A stretch of DNA of 64,000 nt from Clostridia bacterium (lineage in GTDB: Bacteria; Bacillota_A; Clostridia; Christensenellales; Aristaeellaceae). This document shows, piece by piece, positions 36,433-43,945 of the stretch (the stretch's first letter is position 1; each line of letters opens with the position of its first letter). A program made the translations under genes and the position numbers. Below the pieces are notes generated by a model. That model did no database searches. It saw only the letters and a list, made by a program, of their open reading frames with translations, and had not been told where the DNA came from. Location: assembly GCA_017525805.1 (NCBI GenBank), contig JAFXSH010000068.1, positions 11,995 to 75,994 on the forward strand. The letters run 5' to 3'.

Positions 36433-36507
36433 GCGCGGGCCGGATCCAGTTGATAAGATTGATAGATTGCGTAAATTACAAGCCAAATGCGGGGGTGCAA
36501 GCATCGA

Positions 36508-39417
36508 ATGACCAAGGTGAAACTGGCTGAAGCCACAAAGGAAATCAATCAGCAGGCGGGCGCGATCCTGGAGGAAGCCGCGCGCATCCGGAGAAGTCTG
36601 GAAGGCGTGCTGGGCACGCTGCGCAAGCAGGAAGCCAAATTCCAGCGGGAAGAGGAAGAAGAAAAGGCCCGCAAGCGCCAGGAAGAGCAGGCAGAGCTGG
36701 CCAAACAGCACACGAAAGCCTGGACGATGCCCGATGAGGATGTGCCGGCAGCCCCTGCCGCCGTCGAATCGGAACGGAGCGAAGGAAAGGCGGACATGGA
36801 AAAAGCGCCTGCCCAAACATCCGAACCGGTCAAGGAAAAGAAAGAAGAAAAGGCCGTGCCTGTGGAGGCGGAAAAGCCCCAGGCGGATCAGGCGTCCGCC
36901 GCCAAAGCGGAAGCGCCCAAGCAGGATAAGCCTGCCGAGGCGAAACCGGCGGATATGAAACCCGTGGAAGCGAAGCCCGCCGAAAGCAAACCGGCGGATA
37001 AGCCCAAGCCCGTGCCCGCTGCCCGGCCCGTACCGGCGCAGCCCCAGCGGCCCGTTCAGCAGACGGCCCGACCCGTGGGCGCTCCCCAGCAAGGACAGCC
37101 CCGGCCCCAGGGCCAATATGGCCGTCCGGTCAATGCCCAGGGCCAGCAGCCTTACGGCCGTCCCGCCGGCGCCGCCCAGGGTCAGTATGGCCGTCCCGTC
37201 AATGCCCAGCAGGGCCAGGGCGCGGCCCGTCCCGCAGGCGCCCCGTATGGCCGTCCGGCAGGCGCTGCGCCTTATGGCCGCTCCGCTGGCGCGCAGGGGC
37301 AGCCCTTTAACCGTCCCGCCGGGCAGCAGGGACAGCAGCCCTTTAACCGTTCCGCCGGACAGGGCGGAACCCCCCGTCCCGCCCAAGGCGGCAGGCCCCA
37401 GGGCGGAGCCAACCGTCCCATGGGCGGCGGCCGCAGCCGGGGTCCGGAACTGACCCCTGTGGTGGAAAAGGAAAGGGTCAGCAATTACGATCCCAATAAG
37501 AAGCAGTATATCCGGCAGCATGACCCGGAGCACGTGGCCAAGAACCGCAAGCAATTGCAGAAGGAAACCTTCTCCGCTTACGACGATGAAACCGTGCGCG
37601 GCGGCAAGAAGGCCCGCAGCAATAAGAAGCAGCTTTCCGCTCAGCAGATGATGGCCCCCATCAAGATCGAAAAGGCGTTCATGACGGCGGAAACCATCAC
37701 CGTGAAGGACCTGACCGAGCGCATCGGCAAACCCGCCGGCGAAATTTTAAAGAAACTTTTGATGCTCGGCATCATGAGCAACATCAATTCCGAACTGGAT
37801 TACGACACCGCTTCCCTCGTCTGCTCCGAATTCGGGGTAGAACTGGAAATGAAGCTGGATAAGACCGCCGAGGACGCCCTCTCCGAAATCGACGTGGAAG
37901 ATTCCGAAGAGGACCTCCAGCCCCGTCCTCCCGTCATCACCATTATGGGCCACGTGGACCACGGCAAAACGTCCCTGCTGGACTACATCCGCAAGGCCCA
38001 CGTCACCGCCACCGAGGCGGGCGGCATCACCCAGCACATCGGCGCTTACACCGTCAAGCTGAACGGACGGCAGATCACTTTCCTGGATACCCCCGGCCAC
38101 GAAGCCTTTACCGCCATGCGTATGCGCGGGGCCCAGGCCACGGACATCGCCGTGCTGGTGGTTGCCGCCGACGACGGCGTGATGCCCCAGACCATCGAAG
38201 CCATCAACCACGCTAAAGCGGCGGATGTGCCCGTGGTGGTGGCCATCAACAAGATGGATAAGCCCGGCGCCAACCCCGACCGCATCATGCAGGACCTGAC
38301 CAAGTACGATATGGTGCCCGAGGATTGGGGCGGCGATACCATCATGGTGCCCGTCAGCGCCATCACCGGCCAGGGCGTGGACGACCTGCTGGAAATGATC
38401 CTTTTGCAGGCCGACACCATGGAACTGAAAGCCAACCCCAACCGCATGGCCAAAGGCGTGATCATCGAAGCCAAGCTGGACAAGGCCCGGGGCCCGCTGG
38501 CCACCGTGCTCCTCCAGAACGGCACTCTGAAAATCGGCGATAACATCGTGGCGGGCATGGCCTCCGGCCGCGTCCGCGCCATGGTGAACGACCGGGGCGA
38601 GCGCGTGCAGAGCGCCGGGCCCTCCACCCCTGTGGAAATCTCCGGCTTCAATGAAGTGCCCCTGGCGGGCGACGAAATGTTCGCCGTGGCGGACGACCAC
38701 TTGAGCCGTCAGGTGGCCCAGGAGCGCCGCGACAAGGTGAAGGCCGCAAGGGCCAACACCACCAAGGTGAGCCTGGATAATCTTTTCGCGGGCATCACCG
38801 AGGGCAAGGTACAGAACCTGAACATCATCATCAAGGCCGACGTGCAGGGCAGCGTGGAAGCCGTGAAGCAGGCGTTGGAGAAGCTCTCCAACGACGAAGT
38901 GAAGGTGCGCGTGCTGCACAGCGCCGTGGGCGCTGTGACCCAGGACGACGTGAACCTGGCCTCCGCTTTCAACGCCATCATCATCGGCTTCAACATCCGC
39001 CCCGATTCCACCGCCCGTGACGCCGCTGAGCGCGAAGGCGTGGACATCCGCCTCTACCGCATCATCTATCAGGCCATCGAGGACGTGGAAAAGGCCATGA
39101 AGGGCCTGCTGGCCCCCGAATTCAAGGAAAACCTGCTGGGTCACGCCCAGGTGCGCAGCACCTTCAAGATCACCGGCGCGGGCACTATCGCGGGCTGCTA
39201 CGTCACCGACGGCAAAGTGCAGCGCAACGCCTCCGTGCGCCTGCTGCGGGATAACGTGGTGGTGTTCGAGGGCAAGCTCTCCTCCCTCCGCCGCTTCAAG
39301 GACGACGTGAAGGAAGTGGCCTCCGGCTACGAATGCGGCGTTGGCCTGGAAAACTACAACGACGTCAAGGAAGGCGACGTTGTGGAATGCTTCGTGATGG
39401 AAGAGATTGAGCGGTAA
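36508..39417 (+). CDS. infB: Translation initiation factor IF-2
   Basis: 969 residues from the ATG at 36508, behind GGGGGTG. The ATG at 36487 has no site. Residues 1-50 form the small N-terminal helical domain. About 60-310 are disordered, first Lys/Glu/Ala/Pro-rich, then a Gly/Gln/Pro/Arg run with repeated YGRP and FNRP units. The GTPase follows: GHVDHGKT (481-488), DTPGH (527-531) and NKMD (581-584). The C-terminal domains bind initiator tRNA. IF-2 brings fMet-tRNA to the 30S subunit and joins subunits. A long inverted repeat follows before rbfA. Confidence 0.95.
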   Translation: MTKVKLAEATKEINQQAGAILEEAARIRRSLEGVLGTLRKQEAKFQREEEEEKARKRQEEQAELAKQHTKAWTMPDEDVPAAPAAVESERSEGKADMEKAPAQTSEPVKEKKEEKAVPVEAEKPQADQASAAKAEAPKQDKPAEAKPADMKPVEAKPAESKPADKPKPVPAARPVPAQPQRPVQQTARPVGAPQQGQPRPQGQYGRPVNAQGQQPYGRPAGAAQGQYGRPVNAQQGQGAARPAGAPYGRPAGAAPYGRSAGAQGQPFNRPAGQQGQQPFNRSAGQGGTPRPAQGGRPQGGANRPMGGGRSRGPELTPVVEKERVSNYDPNKKQYIRQHDPEHVAKNRKQLQKETFSAYDDETVRGGKKARSNKKQLSAQQMMAPIKIEKAFMTAETITVKDLTERIGKPAGEILKKLLMLGIMSNINSELDYDTASLVCSEFGVELEMKLDKTAEDALSEIDVEDSEEDLQPRPPVITIMGHVDHGKTSLLDYIRKAHVTATEAGGITQHIGAYTVKLNGRQITFLDTPGHEAFTAMRMRGAQATDIAVLVVAADDGVMPQTIEAINHAKAADVPVVVAINKMDKPGANPDRIMQDLTKYDMVPEDWGGDTIMVPVSAITGQGVDDLLEMILLQADTMELKANPNRMAKGVIIEAKLDKARGPLATVLLQNGTLKIGDNIVAGMASGRVRAMVNDRGERVQSAGPSTPVEISGFNEVPLAGDEMFAVADDHLSRQVAQERRDKVKAARANTTKVSLDNLFAGITEGKVQNLNIIIKADVQGSVEAVKQALEKLSNDEVKVRVLHSAVGAVTQDDVNLASAFNAIIIGFNIRPDSTARDAAEREGVDIRLYRIIYQAIEDVEKAMKGLLAPEFKENLLGHAQVRSTFKITGAGTIAGCYVTDGKVQRNASVRLLRDNVVVFEGKLSSLRRFKDDVKEVASGYECGVGLENYNDVKEGDVVECFVMEEIER

Positions 39418-39428
39418 GGGAAGAATTG

Positions 39429-39542
39429 GCGGGAAACCTTTCTTTCAGGAGAAAGAAAGGTTTCCCGCACCCTTCCAAAGAAAGCCTTCCTCGGGATGGA
39501 AGGGGAATGATTTTTTGTTTTTTGCTTCCCCGTGGAAGGCTT
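39429..39542. repeat. Compound inverted repeat between infB and rbfA
   Basis: An 18-base perfect stem, GCGGGAAACCTTTCTTTC (39429-39446) with GAAAGAAAGGTTTCCCGC (39451-39468), has a 4-base loop. A second nested stem follows: AAGCCTTCC (39482-39490) with GGAAGGCTT (39534-39542), inside it GGGGAA (39502-39507) with TTCCCC (39526-39531). It lies within an otherwise tight operon, so it looks like a small mobile or REP-like intergenic repeat, or an RNA processing site. Confidence 0.7.
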
Positions 39543-39564
39543 GAACATTTGAAAGGAAAAAGCT

Positions 39565-39936
39565 TTGAGTAGTTTTCGTATTGATCGTATTTCAGAAGAG
39601 GTACGGCATGCAATTGACGCCATCATCCGGGATATGAACGACCCCCGCATCACCGGCACCTATGCGGTGACCCGGGCGGACGTGACCCGTGATTTGCGCT
39701 GGGCCAAGGTGTACGTGAGCGTGCTGGAGGACGATAAGGCGGACGATATGATCAAGGCGCTGAAAAAAGCCGCCGGATTTATCCGCCACGAATTGGGGAC
39801 GCGCGTGGATTTGCGCTATACCCCTGAATTACTGTTTGAACGGGACCGCAACATCGCCTATGGCGCGCATATCGCCCAGGTGCTCAAGGAAGTGGCCCCC
39901 AGAGAGGAAGAAGATACGAATGGCGCAGAAGAATGA
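39565..39936 (+). CDS. rbfA: Ribosome-binding factor A
   Basis: 123 residues from a TTG at 39565, behind GAAAGGA. The KH-like fold sequence is typical: RIDRISEEVRHAIDAIIRDMNDPRI, then VTRDLRWAKVYVSVL and GFIRHELGTRVDLRYTPELLFERD. RbfA helps mature the 30S subunit, especially the 16S 5' end. It follows infB as in most bacteria. Its 3' end overlaps the start of nrnA by 17 bases. Confidence 0.93.
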   Translation: MSSFRIDRISEEVRHAIDAIIRDMNDPRITGTYAVTRADVTRDLRWAKVYVSVLEDDKADDMIKALKKAAGFIRHELGTRVDLRYTPELLFERDRNIAYGAHIAQVLKEVAPREEEDTNGAEE

Positions 39937-40906
39937 TTTCTGCCCCGAAATGCTGTCCGCGCTGCAAAATGCGAACAGCATTTTGTTATGTACCCACGCC
40001 CAGCCGGACGGGGACGCCATCGGCTCCACCTTGGCCATGGGCTTGGGTCTGCGTGCCTTGGGCAAGCAGGTGGCTTTCTTAGACGCCGACCCGGTACCGG
40101 GGCAGATGCGCTTTCTGCCCGGCGCGGCGGATTTTGTCCAGCCGGAAGCGGTACAGAGTAAAACTTATGATGTGTCGCTTGCCATTGACACGGCCACCGT
40201 GGAACTGCTGGGCGCAAGCAGGGACGCTTTTTTTGCCGCGCCCGTCACGATGGTCATGGATCATCACCCGGACAATCCGCGCTATGCCATGATCAACGTG
40301 GTAGACGGCAAGGCGTCGGCGGCGGGCTGCGTGGCATACCGCTGCCTGAAAGCGCTGAATATCCCGCTGACCAAAGAAATCGCCGCCTGCCTGTACTGCG
40401 CCATCAGCACGGACACGGGAAACTTCCGCTTCCAGAATACCAACGCCGAAACGTTCTCCATCATGGCGGAATTGATGGATGCCGGACTGGATTTGCCTGC
40501 CGTGGCGCGGCCCATCCATCAATTGCGGGAAGAACCCCACCTGCGGCTGCTGGGCCGGGCGCTGGACTCTCTGAAAATTTTTGCCGGGGGAAAATGCGCC
40601 TGCATGAAGCTGACCCAGGCGGATTATGAAGCCGCCCATGCGCTGCAGGAGCACAATACCAATATCGTGAATTACGCCCTGGATATCCCCGGCGTGGAAA
40701 TGGCTTTCTTAGCCGAGGAACGGGAAAGCGGGCAGGTGAAAGCCAGCCTGCGGGCCCTGCCACCCTGGAACGTGGCGGAAATCGCCCGATCCTTCGGGGG
40801 CGGGGGACATACGCTGGCCGCCGGTCTGCGGCTTTCCGTCACACTGGATGATCTTTGCGGGGAATTGGAAGAAAAAATGCTGAAAGCCCTTGAGGACAAG
40901 CAATGA
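39920..40906 (+). CDS. nrnA: DHH-family oligoribonuclease/pAp phosphatase NrnA
   Basis: 328 residues from the ATG at 39920, inside the end of rbfA. The DHH domain shows HAQPDGD (26-32), LAIDTA (D90) and DHH (114-116). The DHHA1 domain ends with a GGGGHTLAAG segment. Family members degrade nano-RNA of 2-5 nucleotides and dephosphorylate pAp. This position, rbfA-nrnA-truB, is conserved in Firmicutes. It overlaps truB by 4 bases (ATGA). Confidence 0.92.
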   Translation: MAQKNDFCPEMLSALQNANSILLCTHAQPDGDAIGSTLAMGLGLRALGKQVAFLDADPVPGQMRFLPGAADFVQPEAVQSKTYDVSLAIDTATVELLGASRDAFFAAPVTMVMDHHPDNPRYAMINVVDGKASAAGCVAYRCLKALNIPLTKEIAACLYCAISTDTGNFRFQNTNAETFSIMAELMDAGLDLPAVARPIHQLREEPHLRLLGRALDSLKIFAGGKCACMKLTQADYEAAHALQEHNTNIVNYALDIPGVEMAFLAEERESGQVKASLRALPPWNVAEIARSFGGGGHTLAAGLRLSVTLDDLCGELEEKMLKALEDKQ

Positions 40907-41775
40907 ACGGGTTCATCAATCTATTGAAGCCCCCCGGCATGTCCTCCGGCGCGGCGGTTGCCATTGTGAAGCGCCTTTCCAAAGAACGGGTGGGTCACGC
41001 GGGCACATTAGACCCGGAAGCGGCGGGGGTGCTGCCCATCATGGTGGGCAGGGCCACAAGGCTGCTGGACTGTTTCACCGATCACAGCAAAAGCTACGTG
41101 GCCGAGATCGCCTTTGCCGGGGCTACGGACACCCAGGACGCCCAGGGAACGATCATTGAACCGAAGCAAAAGGTGCCGGAACGGGAAGAAATCCTTGCCG
41201 TATTGTCACAGTTTCGAGGCACGATCATGCAGCGCCCCCCCGTCTATTCCGCCCTGAAAAAAGACGGCGTACCGCTGTATGCTTTAGCCCGCCAGGGAAA
41301 AGCTGTGGAGACCCAGGCCAGGGAAACGGTGATCAACCGTTTGGAATTGGGAGAAAAAACGGGGCAGGACGGTTATATGCTGTCCATCGACTGCGGCAGC
41401 GGCACCTATATCCGCACATTATGCCATGATATCGGCCAAGCCTTGGACGCCCCGGCGCATATGCGGTTTTTGCTGCGCACCCGGCATGGGGCCTTTTCCA
41501 CTGAAAACGCCGTGACCATAGAGGAAGTATTGGAAGCGGACAACCTGGAAAAATATCTTTTGCCGTTTGATTACCCCTTACGGGGATTGCCCTTGCTGCC
41601 TCTGCCGGAACAGTATTGGAAGCTTGGGCGGAACGGGGGAAAGCTGCCCGCCGGTTTGCTGCCGGAATTGAACGATACGGAACGCTGCCGCGTGTACGCG
41701 GGAGAAGAACTGCTGGGCGTCGCGCATCGGGACGGGGACATCCTGCGCTTTGACGTTGGTTTGACGGGAGGATAA
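40903..41775 (+). CDS. truB: tRNA pseudouridine(55) synthase
   Basis: 290 residues. The catalytic motif HAGTLDPEAAG has Asp37. The N-terminus is INLLKPPGMSS, and later stretches (RPPVYSALKKDGVPLYALARQGK and CGSGTYIRTLCHDIGQAL) are typical. TruB makes pseudouridine 55 in the T loop of tRNA. ribF, the usual next gene, is missing. A HAD phosphatase gene follows after 4 bases instead. Confidence 0.94.
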   Translation: MNGFINLLKPPGMSSGAAVAIVKRLSKERVGHAGTLDPEAAGVLPIMVGRATRLLDCFTDHSKSYVAEIAFAGATDTQDAQGTIIEPKQKVPEREEILAVLSQFRGTIMQRPPVYSALKKDGVPLYALARQGKAVETQARETVINRLELGEKTGQDGYMLSIDCGSGTYIRTLCHDIGQALDAPAHMRFLLRTRHGAFSTENAVTIEEVLEADNLEKYLLPFDYPLRGLPLLPLPEQYWKLGRNGGKLPAGLLPELNDTERCRVYAGEELLGVAHRDGDILRFDVGLTGG

Positions 41776-41779
41776 AGAA

Positions 41780-42571
41780 ATGGAAATACGGGAACAATTA
41801 TCCAAAATTCGCTGCTTTCTGCTGGATATGGACGGCACCTTCTACTTGGGGAATCAATTGATCGAAGGATCCTTGGATTTCCTGGACAAGCTCAAAGAAA
41901 CCGGGCGGCAGTGCCTGTTTCTGACCAACAATTCCTCCAAATCAGCGTCCTTTTACAAGGAAAAGCTGAAGAAGATGAACGTGCCGGAGGAATTTCGCAA
42001 CGTGCTCACCAGCGGCCAGGCCACGGCCCGGTACGTGACCAATCGTTTTCCCGGGAAAAAGGCTTTCTTGCTGGCCAACGCCATCGAAACAGAGGAAATG
42101 CGGGCCTTGGGGGTGGAAATCGATCAGGAACACCCGGATTATGTGCTCATCGCTTTTGATACGGAATTGGACTACAAAAAAATGACCATGCTCTGCGACC
42201 ACGTGCGGGCTGGCCTGCCTTATATCGCCACCCACCCGGATTTCAATTGCCCCACGGAAACGGGCTTCATTCCCGACATCGGGGCCACCATCGCCTACGT
42301 AAAGGCCAGCACGGGAAGGGAACCGGACCTGATCATCGGCAAGCCCTATTCCGGCATCGTGGAAGAAACCCTGCGGGTGACGGGGCTGCAAAAAAATGAA
42401 ATGGCCATGGTAGGGGATCGGCTGTATACCGATATCGCCACGGGCGTGAATTTCGGCATGCTGTCCATCCTGGTCATGAGCGGGGAAACCACGGCCCAAA
42501 TGGCGGCAGAATCGTCCATTAAGCCGGGGCTGACCTTCGGGCGGCTTTCAGAAATGATCCCGTATTTATAA
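41780..42571 (+). CDS. HAD-IIA family sugar-phosphatase-like hydrolase
   Basis: 263 residues behind GAGGATAAAG. HAD motif I LLDMDGT has Asp16 and Asp18, motif II is FLTNNSSKS, and motif III/IV is MVGDRLYTDIATGVNFGM. A type IIA cap lies between. This is the NagD/pNPPase group, which removes phosphate from small sugar phosphates or nucleotides. The exact substrate is not predictable. It is tightly spaced behind truB and before the ABC permease, which suggests one transcript. Confidence 0.87.
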   Translation: MEIREQLSKIRCFLLDMDGTFYLGNQLIEGSLDFLDKLKETGRQCLFLTNNSSKSASFYKEKLKKMNVPEEFRNVLTSGQATARYVTNRFPGKKAFLLANAIETEEMRALGVEIDQEHPDYVLIAFDTELDYKKMTMLCDHVRAGLPYIATHPDFNCPTETGFIPDIGATIAYVKASTGREPDLIIGKPYSGIVEETLRVTGLQKNEMAMVGDRLYTDIATGVNFGMLSILVMSGETTAQMAAESSIKPGLTFGRLSEMIPYL

Positions 42572-42593
42572 TTATCAGGTGAAAGGTTCGAGC

Positions 42594-43334
42594 ATGAAAG
42601 AAGTGCTGCGCCGGGCAGGCATCGGCGTTTTCTGGATCGACATATGGTGGGGGATCGCGCTCTTGGTGGGCTTGCCCAAGCTGCTGCCGGGTCCCCTGGA
42701 AACGGCGGAAGCGCTTTTCCGCCTGGCCGGGACTGCGGTCTTTTGGCGGAGTGTAGGGCTTACGCTGATGCGGGTCGCCCTGGGCTACCTGCTGGCGGTG
42801 CTGAGCGGCACGATGCTGGCGGCGGGCTGCTGGCGGTTCAAGGGGATGGACGCGCTTCTTTCTCCCCTGCGCACGGTGATCAAGGCCACGCCCGTTTCTT
42901 CCTTTATCCTGTTGGTGTGGCTATGGCTCAAGCGGGCCCATGTGCCGGTGTTCATTTCTTTTCTGATGGTGCTGCCCATTATCTGGACCGCCGTGCAGGA
43001 AGCTTTGGGCGCGGTGGATGGAGATTTAAAGGAAATGACGCGGATGTACCGCTTTACTCGATGGCAGAAGATCAAATATCTGTATGCGCCCAGCGTCAAG
43101 CCCGCCTTTATGGCGGCGGGTCTTACGGGCTTAGGCTTTGCCTGGAAAAGCGGAATCGCGGCTGAAGTGATCGCCTTGACGCCCGATTCTGTGGGCAAGC
43201 ATTTGAGCGACGCGAAAAATTATTTGGAATACCCGGACCTGTTCGCCTGGACCCTGACGGTGATCCTGCTTTCCATGCTGCTGGAGGCGGCGCTGAAAGC
43301 GACGGCCCGGCGCGGAAAGGGGGCGAAAAAATGA
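42594..43334 (+). CDS. ABC transporter permease (SsuC/TauC type)
   Basis: 246 residues from the ATG at 42594, with AAAGG upstream. The GTG at 42579 lacks a site. About six membrane helices are seen. The cytoplasmic coupling loop (EALGAVDGDLKEMTRMYRFTRWQKIKYLYAPSVKPAF) is typical of nitrate/sulfonate/taurine-type permeases. It overlaps the ATPase gene by 4 bases. No substrate-binding protein gene is adjacent, so the cargo is unknown. Thiamine-precursor, sulfonate and nitrate importers share this form. Confidence 0.85.
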   Translation: MKEVLRRAGIGVFWIDIWWGIALLVGLPKLLPGPLETAEALFRLAGTAVFWRSVGLTLMRVALGYLLAVLSGTMLAAGCWRFKGMDALLSPLRTVIKATPVSSFILLVWLWLKRAHVPVFISFLMVLPIIWTAVQEALGAVDGDLKEMTRMYRFTRWQKIKYLYAPSVKPAFMAAGLTGLGFAWKSGIAAEVIALTPDSVGKHLSDAKNYLEYPDLFAWTLTVILLSMLLEAALKATARRGKGAKK

Positions 43335-43891
43335 TCCGCCTTACCAACGTTACCGCCGGTTATCCCGGAAAAACGGTACTGCGAAACCTGTCCCTTTCCC
43401 TGCCGGAACAAGGGGCGGCCGCCGTCATGGCTCCCAGCGGCTTTGGGAAAACCACCCTGCTGCGGGTGCTGGCGGGATTGTTACAGCCGCAATCCGGCAC
43501 GATTTCCGGGCTGGAAAACAAGAAAATATCTTTTCTTTTTCAGGAGGATCGCTTGCTTCCCTGGCAAAACGCGGAAAAGAACGTGGAAATCGTCAGCGAC
43601 AGGGAAAAAGCCCGGTTCTGGCTGCGCGAAATGGAAATCGAAGATCCCGGCCAGTATCCCCATGAAATGAGCGGCGGCATGCAGCGCCGGGTGGCTTTGG
43701 CCCGGGCGATGGCGTTCGGCGGCGAGATACTGCTGCTGGACGAACCCTTTAAGGGCCTGGACGATGCCCTCCGGGGCAGGATCGCCGCCCGCATCAAGGA
43801 TCAGTTTCCTCTGACAATCCTTTCCGTCCACGATCAGGAGGAAGCCGCGCTGATGGGGGCGGGGATCCTGCGGCTGGACCACATAGCATAA
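43331..43891 (+). CDS. Short ABC transporter ATP-binding protein (SsuB-like)
   Basis: 186 residues, about 60 shorter than usual SsuB/TauB proteins. Walker A is APSGFGKTT, a variant start. EDRLLPWQNAEKNV is the Q-loop region typical of this transporter class, MSGGMQRRVALARAMA is the signature, and LLLDEPFKGLD is Walker B. The H-loop is SVHDQEEA. All core motifs are present. The missing length is the C-terminal helical part and shortened loops. It pairs with the permease just upstream and ends at a strong terminator. Confidence 0.87.
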   Translation: MIRLTNVTAGYPGKTVLRNLSLSLPEQGAAAVMAPSGFGKTTLLRVLAGLLQPQSGTISGLENKKISFLFQEDRLLPWQNAEKNVEIVSDREKARFWLREMEIEDPGQYPHEMSGGMQRRVALARAMAFGGEILLLDEPFKGLDDALRGRIAARIKDQFPLTILSVHDQEEAALMGAGILRLDHIA

Positions 43892-43902
43892 AGAAAACCA
43901 TG

Positions 43903-43928
43903 AAAAAAGCGCCGCGCGGCGCTTTTTT
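43903..43928. terminator. Bidirectional intrinsic terminator
   Basis: AAAAAAGCGCCGC followed directly by GCGGCGCTTTTTT, a perfect palindrome. It ends the truB-ABC transcript and the convergent beta-propeller gene. Confidence 0.8.
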
Positions 43929-43945
43929 CGTATGGATGAAACGGA

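Noticed and set aside
36433..36507. Internal promoter before infB (TTGATA with TAAATT)
   Set aside because: The spacing is 16 and the -10 poor, inside an operon. Too weak to list as a feature.
37747..39144. 465-codon minus-strand frame opposite infB
   Set aside because: Shadow of the conserved IF-2 GTPase region.
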